Below are positions 12,477-26,100 of a stretch of DNA of 64,000 bases, in pieces. Every line of letters begins with the position of its first letter. Position 1 is the first letter of the stretch. This DNA comes from Vitis vinifera (taxonomy: Eukaryota > Streptophyta > Magnoliopsida > Vitales > Vitaceae): positions 4,041,001 through 4,105,000 of the forward strand of contig NC_081806.1 in the NCBI RefSeq assembly GCF_030704535.1. Reading direction: 5' to 3'. Both the position numbers and the translations under genes were made by a program. The notes beneath the pieces are model-generated. The model made no database searches and was not told where the DNA came from. It saw only the letters and a program-made list of their open reading frames with translations.

Positions 12477-13006
12477 GGGTTGGGTGGGAATGGCAAGGGG
12501 GTGGGTTCGGGACGGGTTGCCCCCATCCCAACCCCGTCCCGTTTATTAAAAATAATTCCCATCCCCATCCCGTTTAAAAAATTAAACGGGGCGGGGTGGG
12601 GCGGGACAGGTATGGGAAATTCCCAAACCCGCCCCGTTTAGCCTCTTTTTTTTAAAAAAATTTGCTTTTAAAATTTTTAATTACATTAAAATAAATATAT
12701 TTATAAATAATAAAATTATTATATTTTTTATAACTTATTTTATTAATTTTTTTTATTATTATCTATATATTAAAAATAGTAAAATAAAATTAATTTTAAA
12801 TTTTAAATTAAATTAAATTTTAAAATTGATTTTATATGTAAACGGGGCGGGGCGGGGCGGGGCAATACCCGAACCCGTCCCAGGTTTAAAAAAAAAATCT
12901 CATACCCGTTAAAAACCCGTTTATTAAATTTCAACCCCGTCCCATTAGGGGCAGGGCAGGGCGAGTACCCGAAAAAACCCGCCCCGTTGCCATCCCTAGG
13001 GTTGGG
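12477..13006. mobile_element. hAT-type MITE with 8-bp target duplication
   Basis: The element spans 12485-12998 and is flanked by a perfect 8-bp direct repeat GGGTTGGG (12477-12484 and 12999-13006), as expected of the hAT superfamily. Termini are imperfect inverted repeats: TGGGAATGGCAAGGGGGTGG at the left, and the complement of CCCGTTGCCATCCCTA at the right. Subterminal AACGGGGCGGGG motifs recur on both strands around an AT-rich centre. It has no coding capacity. A shorter run of similar phrases at about 60860-60980 may be a truncated relative. Confidence 0.88.
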
Positions 13007-16000
13007 GGGTTGGACAGGGGGGGGTCCGAAGGTGGTGGTCATCCACCATCATATTGAATGCATTTATAACACTTACCTTTGGATGTCCACGGTATTAAGA
13101 TGAATATATCTCATTAAAACTTGAATATATCTCATTAAAACTTTGCTAGTAAAAAATCTTAGAGGAAAAACCTAACGAATGGAAAAAAAAAGATAATATC
13201 CTTATAATTCTTTAGTTGCTCTTAGTCTATAAGGACTACCTTGTTAAAAATCTTACTAATAAAATCCATTGGGACAAAACTTTCATGAAGGGAGAAAGAG
13301 TACATTATGCTAATAATATCCTTGTATAAACTTGCTCCCCCTCATTCTTATATTCTTATACTAAATCATTACAAAATATCCTTGAGTTGGTGAATTTCAA
13401 TCTTGTGTATTAACCTCTTAAATGTTGAGGTTGACAATGACTTTGTAGATAAATTTACAAGATTATCACTTGAACATATTCGTTGAATATCAATTTTACG
13501 AATCTTTTGGAGTTTATGTGTATAAAAGAATTATCTGTTTGGTTTTATCCCATTTAATATAACATCTTTCCCTCTATTTGTTCAATGTATGTAGTATTAT
13601 CTTCATATAATATTGCCAAATTGCCTTTGATAGATGAGAGTCCACATAATTCCCAAATATGCTAGATCATATATTTTAACCATATACATTTATGACTTGT
13701 TTCATGAATTGTAAGTATTTTTTAATGGTTTGATGATATGACCACCATCGTCTATTTGACATATCTCCATGAAATAATAATATCATCACAATTAAACACA
13801 TATAGATCTTGTTTGTGGCCTAACTTTATATGAATTTAAAGGGTCTCCTGCATTTGTATATCTAAATAATTATAGCTTTGATTCTCTTGAATAAAATTAA
13901 CTCATATCAATATTTTCGTGAATATAGTACAATATATGTTTGATATCATTTTAATGTCTTCGAGTTAGAACAAAACCGAATCTTGTTAATAAATTGACAT
14001 AAAAAACAATCTATGGGCATCTAAAATTGGCACGATACATACGTGCACCAATAACTTTAAGATATGATACTTTAGGACTAAATAATTCTTCGTCATTTTC
14101 ATAAGGGTGGAATGAATCAGTTTTCAAGTTAAGTGATTGAAGAACTTAAAGGACTTGCTTTATACATATGAAAACATTTCAAAAATTTCTTAGTGTATGT
14201 TGATTGATATACTGAACTCTAATTGGAAAATACTTTATTTATAATCTGAGTCAAATTTTTTTCCTCAAAATCTATCATCTCAAATTCCTTTATCAAATAA
14301 TTTATTATTCTTGTAAGCTCTTCAAGAGTCCCAATAAGATTTACGTTATTAACATCCATTATAATAATTGCAAATTTTCTTTCTAATTTCTTTAATAAAA
14401 ATGCATGAACATATATATATATAGGGTTATTCACACAATGTCTTTTTGTAGGTATTTACTGTCACATGCATTCAGATTGTTTCAATCCATACAAAGATTA
14501 TTGTAACTTGATCACATATGTGTTGCAAGGCTCTCCATTGCTTGCTTTTGGTAATTTAAATTATTCAAAAAATTATTTGCTTCAAACATTTTAATCTTTT
14601 AAGGAATTATTTGTTTTATACATTTTAAATCCTTTAAGAAATTATTTTCTTCATGCAATTTAAATCTTTTGGGAAATTATTTGTTTTAGACATTTTAATA
14701 TATATATTAGCTATGTAATAAAGTATAAATTAAGTCCTTCATAGACTATTGATCATATAATTAAATCATTACATGAGTTAATACAAAGTTTCTATAGGAA
14801 CCTTATGCTACTAATCATTTTTTTTTTATGATATCATTTTTCTTATTGTGCTTTCATACAAATACTTATTTGTACTCGACAAGCTTTATGTCTTCAAGTC
14901 TTTAGACTACAGGTCCAAATGTTTCTCATTTTATTAACGAGTTTAATTTTGTCTACACTGTTTCTTTCCAATTTTTACCAATCATTTTTATATTGGGATT
15001 TTTCCATATTTTGTGGTTCAAAATTTTCATCATTTCTTATGATTTTAAAGGCCACTTGGAAAGCGAAATTATTGTTAATAACAAAATACTTTTGATCTCA
15101 TTTTCCCTCGTATGTACATAACTTATTGAGATCTCATTATTTTCAAATAGTTGTGCCTCTTTAGAGGCTATTTATTCAATTTATACATTTTCAAAGGTTT
15201 TTTATTCAATATTTACTTCTTTAAGGGTATGTGATTTATTTGTGCATCTTTGGGGATTATAGATTCATTAGTTTTCGATTGAGTAGTCATTTTTATAAGC
15301 TCTTCTAGAGTGCCAAGTTTTCCTTCAAGTCCACCACTCTTCAAACATATCTTAAACTCACTTATTAGGTATCTTATAAGGACATTAATTTGTGTTAGGA
15401 TATTTGCAATCGAGATATATGACTTTGTTATTTTTTTTGTATCAATAAATGCATTTGGTAATTAGCAATCCATAAAATGGTTGTAAAAACATTACTTGTC
15501 AAGGGTTTTATATATATCTTATGATCGATAAAGAATCAAATCTTATATAAATCCCAAGTCTTGGTGAAGAAACCATTTTAGAGAATTGTGTAGGTTCAAT
15601 TGGTTCATAAACTACATAACTAAACGTTAGTAAGTGAGAAATTTGATTTTTTTTTTTCCAACATATGCTCAATATACAACCCCTAATTGACGTGTAATAG
15701 TTAATAAATGTTTGAAAAGTAAATTTGTTAGCATTATCAAAATCTATAATTTTGATTGAATAATTTAGAAATTGTGTTTGTAATTTTATTATTTATGCAA
15801 TGAGCTTGGAAAAGGTAAGCATTACATTTAAAAATGAGACAAATATATGATCACCTGATTGAAACATCTATTAAGATCATAAAATAATGAAATAATTCAC
15901 TGGGTGGATACTCCCTGAGGTAGACGTAGATATGATTTTAGTGAAACATGGCATACCTATCAAATTAATCAGAATTCCCATGTGAGTATTTGACGTATCA

Positions 16001-16060
16001 TTGAAGAGATTGGGTGAAGCACAAAAATTTTTGGATCGTTGCTGGCTTGCGAGAGTTAAA
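13007..16060 (-). mobile_element. Degenerate antisense copia remains between the SGR copies
   Basis: On the minus strand, 14219-14434 encodes a relic of copia reverse transcriptase: NVNLIGTLEELTRIINYL followed by KEFEMIDFEEKN, matching the region around and after the YVDD motif (family form DD..IIGT.EEL....YLKKEFEMKDLG). Here the YVDD position reads DVNN. The surrounding 3 kb has the same antisense character but no further intact domain. No host gene is seen. This block replaces whatever promoter the second SGR copy once had. Confidence 0.7.
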
Positions 16061-16199
16061 ATTGGCCCATAATATGCAAATACCCCACGAAAGTCTCTCT
16101 CGCCCTCTTATAAGCTATTATTTGTCGATTTATTTGGGTGAAGCAAAAAGAACTCGAGGTTGAAGAAGTGTTCAGCAAAGAAGGTAGGAGACAGGGGGG

Positions 16200-17472
16200 A
16201 TGGCTATTTTGACTACTGCTCTTGTGCTTCCGTCTGAGCTCAAACCTTCTTTCTCTCAACATCAAATTTCTCGCTTCGTCTCTAGAAGAAGACCTAGGAA
16301 GAGTCACCCTGCTTTTCCTGTATGTGTATCTTTTTTTTCTCTGTGGTTTTGAATAGTTTTCAAGGGTTCAGTGTATTGTTTTCTCTTGTGAAGTTGATGG
16401 GTTTGATTGAATCAGGTTGCAAGGCTGTTCGGTCCAGCGATTTTCGAAGCTTCAAAGCTTGAGGTTCTGTTTCTGGGAGTGGACGAGAAGAAGCACCAGG
16501 GGAAGCTTCCTAGAATTTACACGCTTACGCATAGTGACATGACATCTAAACTCACTCTGGCTATATCTCAAACCATAAACAACTCTCAGGTATTATCGAT
16601 TTTAGCTTGTGGGGTTTGAATATTATTTCTCTTATTTGTCTATGAGTCGATCTGAATGTATGAATGAATTCAAAAACAGAGGAAAACAGGTTTGACCGAG
16701 AGGCCTTAGAATAAGGAAAAAAAAAAAAAACAGAGTCAAACATGGATTATTGTTAGTTTAATTAGAGCATGGATTTCTAGCTAATTTTGATGTTGTCATT
16801 GTTGAGTTGATCACGAGAACTGAAAGAATGAAGGATAATTAGAGTTCTGAATTGCAGTTGCAGGGGTGGTACAACAGATTACAGAGAGATGAGGTGGTGG
16901 CCGAATGGAAGACCAGATGTCTCTGCATGTGCATTGCCACGTGAGTGGAGGCCATTTCCTTTTAGATTTGTGTGCTGAACTTAGATACTTCATCTTCTGC
17001 AAAGAGCTTCCAGTGGTAAATTTCCAGTATTCTCCCAAGTATTGGCTTAGTTTCCTCTAGTTGTTTAGTGAACAAATTAATTTCTTGACGGAAGGATGAA
17101 AATAATCGAATATCACAGGTTTTGAAGGCTTTTGTTCATGGGGATAGTAACTTGTTCAATAATTACCCAGAATTACAGGAAGCTTTGGTTTGGGTCTACT
17201 TTCACTCAAACCTCCCAGAATTCAATAGAGTGGAATGCTGGGGGCCGCTCAATAATGCAGCGGCGCCTCCTCCTGCTGCCGCTGCTGGTGGTGGTGGCGG
17301 TGGGGTTGACGGACAGCCGAACATGAGGCAAGTGGAACCATCGAGGCCAGAAGAGCCATGCATTGAGAACTGTACATGTTGCTTCCCATCAATGAGCCTC
17401 ATCCCATGGTCACAAGATCTCGCCCATGAAAATACTCATGATACCCAGAAGCGCTTACAGCAGCAAATCTGA
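16200..17472 (+). pseudogene. STAY-GREEN tandem duplicate, frameshifted in exon 3
   Basis: Exon equivalents are 16200-16319, 16416-16589, 16858-17015 and 17119-17472, with all GT..AG junctions kept. Exon 3 is 158 bases against 168 in the intact copy. Ten bases (AAAGTGAAAG) are missing at about 16911, between short GAAG-like repeats. The frame then runs EWKTRCLCMCIAT and stops at TGA 16942-16944, so translation yields about 126 aa with no second half or Cys-rich motif. Exon 4 itself is still open and keeps PEEPCIENCTCCFP. Exon 2 also carries changes at family-constant sites (HPG to HQG, PRTYT to PRIYT, SDIT to SDMT). A GTGAGT appears at 16941, but its use would not restore the frame. The broad exon conservation suggests a fairly recent loss. 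A sequencing error is the alternative. Confidence 0.9.
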
Positions 17473-17567
17473 ACTGATGACCTGACTCTAGAGTCTGGTT
17501 GTTGCTATTCATTACTTTCAAGCACTCGAGTTACTGCCGTAAAATTTGTTGTAAAATGTAAATAAAA

Positions 17568-19128
17568 TTTGGTGTTTAGGCCAAACACATGTTTGGTCGG
17601 AGGGAAGGACAGTGGAAATCGACATCTTGTTTCTTTTCTCATCCATTCTCATATTTGGATACATTAAATAAATGAAATGTTGGAAGAGTGCATGAATATG
17701 TGTTGTGGTGTATAAGCTAAAGTGTACCTTTCCCGTAGATAAGGGACTGAATACTTTAAGTGTCTTGTATTGTGAACCATTTCTTAAATCTCTTGGATGT
17801 ATGAACAGGAAAGTGAGAGTCTTCTACGTTCATGGGTCCAAGCCTGTCAGGTGGGATTTCAGATACCTCGATCTAAGAAACCTTAATTTGAGTCCATTAT
17901 AACCCTCTTACATCGGAGTCCATGGTTGACTTTCTCTCCACACATCTTTTGGGGGTCCTTCAAAATCTCAATTTTTTTAATTGGTTTTTGTATCTTAGAT
18001 GACGTTTTGGTTGTTGAATCCCAAAGGTAAAACATTTATTCCCTATTGAATCAAGACTGATCTTAGAGGAGGATAATCATCTCTCACTCCTCAGTCACAC
18101 TAATCCAATAAGTGTCCTATAATTCTGTTTGTTTCCTGTTTATTCTGTTTTAAGCTTAGTTGGTTTAAGTTTCAAACCTTAAATTGTTTTGAACCAATAT
18201 GAAATCTTATTCATAAATGGATGTCAATTTATTTCTAATGAGAGATATTTTGATTCTTTGAATATAAAAAAATGATATAAAACATGTTAAACTTATTATT
18301 TAACTTCATCTTCCTTACGTTTGTTTGACTTTTTGCGGTTATTGTCAATATTCTTGATTTTTCATTTTCACTCGCATTGTTATCTAACATTGAAATGTAA
18401 ACAAATAATAATTCAAACCTATTTTTAGGTGCATCTAAACATAAAAATTGAAATCACCAAATTCATTCATATTTAAGAATGAGAATCGAAATAAAGGCTT
18501 GGTAACTGTTTTTTTTTTTTTTATAACATAAAAAAATAAAAAACCCAAAAAAATATGGCCGACAACCAAAAAAATAGAAAATATTTTTAAAAAAAAAATA
18601 GAAATCATAGTGTTTTGAGTTAATACTTTTAAGTAATTTATTTGTTTTAAAAAATAATTATACAAATATTAAGAATGATTAAAAATAAAATATTATATGT
18701 CAAAATTATTTTTAAATTATAGAAAATAAATTAAGAACATTTTACATTTCAAATAAACTTTTATTATACAAAAATTAGGGTCTATTTGGCCATATTTGCT
18801 GAAATTTATTTTTAAAAACTGTTTTTTATTCTTTAACTTAAAAACAGTATTTAAAACAAGTTTCTAAAAACATAATTAGCGGGTCGTGTTTTCCTTTTGT
18901 TTTTAAAAATTATTCTATATTTTACTTTGCTTTTAAAAAACAATAGTCAAATGATATTTGAAAATTTTAAAAACGGTTTTCTATTTTTAAATCATACCAT
19001 CAAACAGATCTAGTTTTCTAAATTGTTTTTTAAAATACGTCCCGAATAAACCTAAAATATTTATGCTTATTTTCCATTCTCATTCTCATTTATCCAACAT
19101 GGCCTTAAAAAGTGATGAAAAATGAAAA
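17568..19128. mobile_element. 1.56-kb insertion in the 3' flank of the SGR duplicate
   Basis: The 3' flanks of the two SGR copies align up to the polyadenylation region (about 11990 and 17567) and again from GGTGGGTTGGAACATTTATGG (12009 and 19131). The second copy therefore has extra DNA between these points. The outer edges carry weakly inverted phrases (TTTAGGCCAAACACATG at left, the complement of CATGGCCTTAAA at right). A separate MITE-like unit lies inside at 18776-19056. The 65-codon frame at 17705-17902 has no recognisable domain. Confidence 0.6.
18776..19056. mobile_element. MITE with TAGGGTCTATTTGG-type ends
   Basis: Starts TTAGGGTCTATTTGGCC and ends CCCGAATAAACCTAAAA, which are imperfect inverted repeats. 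The interior is AT-rich with TTTTTAAAAAC phrases on both arms. This is the common plant hAT-like MITE pattern. I could not see a clean target duplication. Confidence 0.6.
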
Positions 19129-19400
19129 TGGTGGGTTGGAACATTTATGGCTATGTCGGTTCACTATCATCCTCAACATGTGAATACAACTGTGATGTAC
19201 CATTCGAGGGCCCTGAATGGAAATGTGCAGGCTGTTGGAGGGGGGCCCAAACCGACCACATTGACACATAACAATCATGTTCCAAATAAAGCACGTTTCT
19301 GATATTTGTGCAGTGGCTCTTAACCCGCGAAACGTGTGAACTGTATATTCTTCCCATGGAGATATCTCATGGAGTCCATTGGAGTCTACTCCCGCTTGAA
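19129..19400 (+). repeat. Continuation of the SGR segmental duplication
   Basis: Diverged copy of about 12008-12370. The phrases GTGGGTTGGAACATTTATGG, CATTGACACATAACAAT and TCCATTGGAGTCTA occur in order in both. It marks the far end of the duplicated segment. Confidence 0.8.
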
Positions 19401-20177
19401 ATGTTCCCTCACTAACCTTTGTTTTATATGTATATTTTTCTTCGCAGATTTTTCTAATAGAGCATATTTTTATAGCCTGATTTTTTCTTCTATGTTGATG
19501 TTGAAGAAGATGAAGAAGAAAACAGGAGCATTTCCATGAACCAAGCTAAAAGAGCAGTTTGTTGAACAAAGAAATGGAAAAGGGTTGGGTGATCAAAAGG
19601 GGTTTTGAAATGCTCTCATTATTATTGTCTTTCATACCTACTTTCTTCCTTCTTCTCTCCATTTTTTGATTTTCAATGGAGTATATTAGAAGGCATACTT
19701 CCAATACCGTTATGTGTTCCAGAAGACGTCCTTACCACTGGGTGGGCATCATACCTAATATTTCATGAAAAATCCACAAATACTTGTTCAGGGAGGCAGA
19801 AATGTGAAAGAAAACTAATTTATTTACATAAACTTTCAAGAACCATGCTACATCTGATCATTGAAACATTCTTAATTATAGGATGGAAGGGGGGCAGTTA
19901 AGAGTTAAGAGTAACTGACACCGCTTCCCACTATACATTGTATAACCATTCAGGGAAAACTAACAATAATCAATTTGCAAGAATGCAGGCATAATCTACA
20001 ACTTCCACTCAGATCTTTGCTTTTCAGGTTCATGCAAATTTTCTTGTATGGGTGTTGGTTCCAGTGGACTAATCTGATGAGCTCGTCATCTTGACAAGTT
20101 ATTACCTTTCTCCTCATCCTGCCATGGCACAAGCAAGTGCAAAAGCTGCTAACTCAATACACATCAATCCCAAAGAG
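19401..20177 (-). other. Downstream region of CCS52A
   Basis: No gene is seen. The part next to the CCS52A stop is likely its 3' UTR. TTTATT at 19819-19824, which reads AATAAA on the gene strand, is a possible polyadenylation signal about 355 bases past the stop. The 98-codon plus frame at 19605-19901 lacks any recognisable domain. Confidence 0.4.
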
Positions 20178-23100
20178 TCATCGGATTTGAGTTCTTCCAA
20201 GGGATGATGCTCCAATTTCACTATCAGTATTCTGCATTAACAGTTCCAATTGTAATAAGTGTTTTGACTTTTGGTCTCCCATTTAGATTAAGAAAGGCTA
20301 AAGTAAACAGGTTGATGCACGAGGAGGCGAGATATATAGTTTGTATATGCCTTTCATTGGTCAAACAATCAAAGGGAATCAACAGGTAAAACAACCTTCC
20401 ATGAAGATTCTGCCTAATAGGGAATCAGTTTCCCCTCCAGCCTAAATAGTAAATAGAGAACCCAATGCCTAGGAAGTATGACATGCATATTTCCATCATA
20501 ATCAGGCTTAGTTATTATTAAAAACAACTTAATAGCATGGGAGCCCCAAGAAATTTTTTTTACCATCTAACAAATCACTTACCTGTGATTTGGGAGAAGG
20601 GAAGACATTCCAAAACCGAAGTGTTTCATCTCCTGCTCCTGTGACGATTGTCTGAAACAACAGCGATTATTGGAACTATGAGATGAACATCCTCAAACTA
20701 AAGGGAAATAAATGGTATTACAGCTCTCTCATAAGAAGAATACAAGGAATGATGAAGGATGAATTACCTGTCCATCGGGGGAGATGGCAAGATAAAGAAC
20801 TCTATACGTATGGCCGGTAAGGGTTGCCAACTGTATTAGCCAAACAAAATTATAGAACCAAACTAATAAACAATGCTTCTTCTTTGCTGTTTGACAAATA
20901 ATAATACACCAACTTTCATACCTTTGACATGGTAGGATATCTCCAAACTATTATTTGATTCTGGGAGTACCCATGGGTGCTTACAAGTTCATTGACATTT
21001 TTAGACCAGACAAGGTTGCATACCTGTCATGTTAAATAGGAAAAAAAAACAAAATTAGTACTGTTGAAAACCATGAGATACAATTTCTCTTAGTGTTGAT
21101 ATAAAACATGAGAGAGAGAGAGAATAATTCATTTTTATGAGTGCCTCATTTCTCTTGGTCTCCTTATTACCAAGGGGAGGTAGAACTACTTATTTGAAGT
21201 GCCTAGTATGAGGTTTCTTCATCCTCTTTTACTCGAGTCTTGAACTGACCTCCCTTGGAATGGAAAATGAGGACATAAAATAGATTTGAAGGCTTGATAA
21301 AGTGCTTTTTATTAGAGTGATTCTCGCTCCCTTAAAAAGGTATCGTCTCTTCCACAACATTAGTCTTTTCCTAAATCTCTCCTCCATTGCATCCTACACC
21401 TTGGAAGATTTGTATGAGGCTCTCAAGGGGAAACCCAAATATTCTACCCCTTATTACTCTTTCATCTTCCTTCTCTTGCTCTTTAGTCTTCTTCTCTATT
21501 TCTAGTATGCCTGCTTCTCTCTTACATTTCTTATTCTTTCTTGCATCAGATTTATTTATATTAAAATGGAACCCTCACTTTTTGGGTTTTCTACATTGCT
21601 GATCATACTTTCAGAAGGCTTCTATCCTAAATATTGCTTCATACTCTTGAAGTTTGCAAGCATTTCTCTGATATAGAACCACACTGCCAACATAATAGAA
21701 CTATTTAACACTCCATTTTTCATTGCTTGGAAAGTTTGAGGGAAAACAAAGCGAAAAGAGAGAGAAAAAATGGAAAGAAAGTAAAACTGAAAGGAAAAAA
21801 AAAATTGAACTCAATAAAATTTTCTTAAATCCTTCACCAAATCTATCTCTTTTTCTCTCCTATACAAAGTATAAAGAATTTGAAAATATATAAATTTCAA
21901 AGTAATTTTCATTAAATTTGATTTTTCTTCATATTTTCTTTGGTAAACCAAACAAGAGATTTTGAATTTGTTCCTCCCTTTTTTGTTTTTTTTTCATTTC
22001 CCTACTTTCCATGATCTAAACAGAGCTTATGGGAAAAGCATTCCCTTATTCTCAACCCTGAACCCACTTCCTGCAGCCACCTCTAGATCACTCTAGGCTA
22101 TGTATCTTTGTGATTTTGGTCCACAAGACAATGTGATCCCATATACCCACAACATGCTCTGACATGTAAGAAGCCAGAAAGCAAAAGCATTATGAGAAAG
22201 GCTCCTTCCACTCCATTCCAAACTGTAATCATTTGAGACTTATATGTTATATCATGGTTTCAAGAATATGAAATTAAGGAAGGAATCATTTATGAAGTTC
22301 TTCCGTGTGTTTGTTTATTTCTTCTGCCTTAAGTTGAACAGCCAAACTAAACAGTTCATTATCCATTTTCTTTTCCAATATGACTGAACTGAAAAAGAAA
22401 AACATAATGTTGAAGAGAAACAAAGAAAGACAACAGTCACTACTACTTTTAGGCTCCTTGTCTGTGTATTGTCAGCTGCTTTTTCAAAATGAAGATTTTG
22501 ATCTAATTATTTTTGTTCTTGTAGAGGCATGTGCTACTTAATTCCACTATTGATATCTCCTGTTCAGCATATTTTTAGAGTACAACAGAAGTTTCAGGAT
22601 AAGGAGCAAATACCTCTAGGCCTTTACATTATATTTGTTTTATTGACTGTTAGAAAACTGTGTATGTATGCATCACTCATGCAACATAATAAGTCGAAAA
22701 AACCTAGGTGGATGTCCCTTTTTCTTTGCATGTGCCAGAAAGTATGAATAAAAAAACCATATGAATGAAAAGGTAGACAAGCTGCTTAGCTATAAAAAGG
22801 AGGATCAGTATCACCTGACTGCCGGTGTCCATGCAGCTCAGGTGTGAGTTAGTGGTTGTATTCCAGAATCGAATGCAGCGGTCTGCTGTACCACCCCCAG
22901 ATGCAAGAAGACCATGAAGATGGGGGGACCATGCTATGGCTTTTACAGCTGCTGTATGCTCACAGTATTTTAGGACAGGTTGAGTTGAATGTTGATTCCA
23001 AACAAAAAGCTGCACATAGATGAGACACACTCAGGAGCCGATATTACTATCACTGCAGGAATACATGAATTCCTCTGTAATAACTGCTAAGCATCAACAT

Positions 23101-26100
23101 AAATAGTAGATGATAAATAAATAAAATTACATACTCTATTATCATTTCCTCCTGATGCTAACTCACGGTTATCATAAGACCACTTCAATCCACAAACCTA
23201 CACCAAAGGTAAATGATTCTCAGGCTGAGAAAAATACAAACTCATAATTTTAATGAATAGAACAACATAGCTATACTAAATGGTTTTTAACAAAAAGGAA
23301 TGCAGCATGAGACATTGGGAAAGAAAAAAGAAGCAACTATAGTTTTAAGAAAACCAGAATCTGCAAGAAAAATCAGGATAACAAATGGTTTAAAAAAAAG
23401 AAAAAAGAAAGAGAAACAAAAAGATTAAAAAAAATATATATACTAAATGAAGAGTAAACATAGAAAGAATTTGATTGACCAAGAAATTCAAGCGGTAACC
23501 AATATGTGTAGGAGTCTGACCTCTGACTTGTGTCCAGCGAGCTTATTAACAAAATCATCCTGAGCACGTATATCACGTTGAAGAATTGTTTTATCCCGAC
23601 TACCTGAAGACAACATGGATGAGCTCCAGGCTAGAGCTCCAATACGTAACCGATGACCCTCCATAGTTCGCACTCTCTTGCAGCGAGATGCATCCCAAAT
23701 CTACATAGAAGGCGGTGAGAGGCATCAGTTAAAGGTAAAACTAGTGAATACCGCATGTCATATGTCAATATTAGATTATAGCTCCTGAAGAAAGATAGAC
23801 AATCATCTTTTGTTTTATTTTATTTTATTTTATTTTTTGATTAGCAGCCGATCATCTTTTATTTTCATATTGGATATTTGAGAATCTCAAAAAAGGATTT
23901 TCCAAATATAAATTTGGAGCAGCCGGTCCTTTAGGTGTAAATTATGTAATAAGCATGTTCATATTTTGCCACTGTACACATCATTTTGAAGAAACAAAAC
24001 CAAACATATTCCAAGTTTTCCAACCAGGGATAAACATCAGGCCAGGTTTCATCGTTTCCCAAACAAACACATAAGCAAAGAAAAAATCTCAGAAAACAGT
24101 TGAATGGATCCAATTCATCCAATCATTTCTGCATAGAAGCTTCAAGCTTTACCATATGAAATGAAAAATGAAGCCTTATGAACGTTACAAGAGCAGTTAT
24201 ACATATAGTAAGATAAGAAGTAAACATTGAAAACAAGCTTGCATTTTGACCGCATGCAAATGATGGTTCTCCAGGCAACCAAAAAAAGAAAGGACAAAGG
24301 CCAAGGGAGTCCCCTTCCAAAGCCAAATGCAAGTTTTTTTTACACAAACAATTCAAATTCTTAAGGGGCAATCTTTCCACCCTTTGTTGTGTCTCACTTA
24401 CAACTGGAACATGATATGCTCAAGAATGCCAAGGTGTTCAACAAACATACGCATCCCATATGCTCAAAAGCAAAGCCAGTTCCAATATAACCAAAGGGAA
24501 ACACAAAATCTGAAGCCAAGATAAATGATCTTAAAGGTACAAGTTACCATGGGCAATTAATGGAGTTCAACTACGAAAGTATTTACTTCAAACTTTTTTT
24601 TCTTTCTCCATTTTTTTTTAAAATTCTGTTACCCTGTTTATAGGCAAAAGATTTTATTAAAAAAGTGCTAACAAACAGGAGGCATAGCCCAAGAGTCTCA
24701 TTACAAAAAGGCAAATGAAAAAAGACGCAAACAACACCTTTCTTGCACATCCATACAATTAAAGAAATCTAACATGGCCCAGCAATCATTGCTCAAACAC
24801 TTTCAACACCAAAGGCAAAGAGAACAAAAAAAGACTCCTTCAATGATTGATCCAAGTCCCCCGAGCCTTCAAAAGTTCTGCTACCTTGCTATATCAAGTG
24901 GTCCAGTACAAACACTATGGATTTTTTTCCACAAATTCTTTCGCTTTTTGCCAACAAATTTCTCATGCCACTCCCAATAAAACTTCTTTCACTGTCTTAG
25001 TACGCACCTAAGAAGGGTCAAAACAAAAGAATAACAAATGCTACAAACTCACAACTTTACCAGTTGGCAAATATGATTGGTCGATTCCTTATTGCATATG
25101 CACAAACACAACCAGTTAGCTAAATGCCACCCTCCATTCCTTAGCTGGTCCATTTTCTCCCCAGACAAGTCTCCTAAATGAAGAAACTCACTTTTGTAGG
25201 GTCCAAGGACTTTTCAAGGAAGGGACCTCTTGAATTGGGCTCCAAAGTTCAATAAAAATATTTGATTGAAAATTTTCCATTCTTAATGCATCTTTATACT
25301 AGCATATTGTCATGGGCTCGGATCTCCCCTAAAAATCCATGCAGCAATTAAACACCTCAACACTTTGAGCATCTAATTCGGCTTGATTCATGCAAGGAAG
25401 CAAACCTAACAGCCAAAAGGAAGAGAATGCTTGCAGAAATCAAGTATAATAGCACTAGGAAACTTTATTATACAAGAGTCAAGACACTTCTCAACTCTTT
25501 GAAGTTGTTAGAATAGGTTACAAGGTTCCTTATTTATAGGTACTAGGGGAGTGTACCCTTCTAGTATGTTTTCGATGTGGTATTCAAATAAGCTCATCAA
25601 GCACATCAATTACCAAGTACCTTAAAAGCTGCTCCAAGTTTTTCCACTTCTCAACCATGGTCATGCTACGTTTACTACTACAAGATTGTTTGCTAAGAGC
25701 TGCTTCATCTATCTCAAAGTCAAACATACTTGTTAGCATCCTCTCTTCCTTAGTTACAAACTTCTTTTGTAACCTCAACGTTGATGTCACTTGTTATAGA
25801 CTAAGATCTCTCCTAAGATAACCATGCAGCTATTAGGCACCTCAAAACTCTAAGTACCCAAGTTAGCCCAACTCAAGTGGCTACAAAAGCAAAACTAAGA
25901 ACCAATAAGAAGGGAATCTTTGAAGAAAGAGTTACAATACAAGACAATTCTCGACTTCTTGAGGTGGTTAGAATGGGTTATCTAGGGAAAGTACCTTTCT
26001 CCCATGAGTATGATGTGGGATATAGATAAGTTAGTCAAGGTCAACATGCATGTCAATTACATCCAAGCACCTCTAAGCTACCATAAGAACCTCAATGTTG

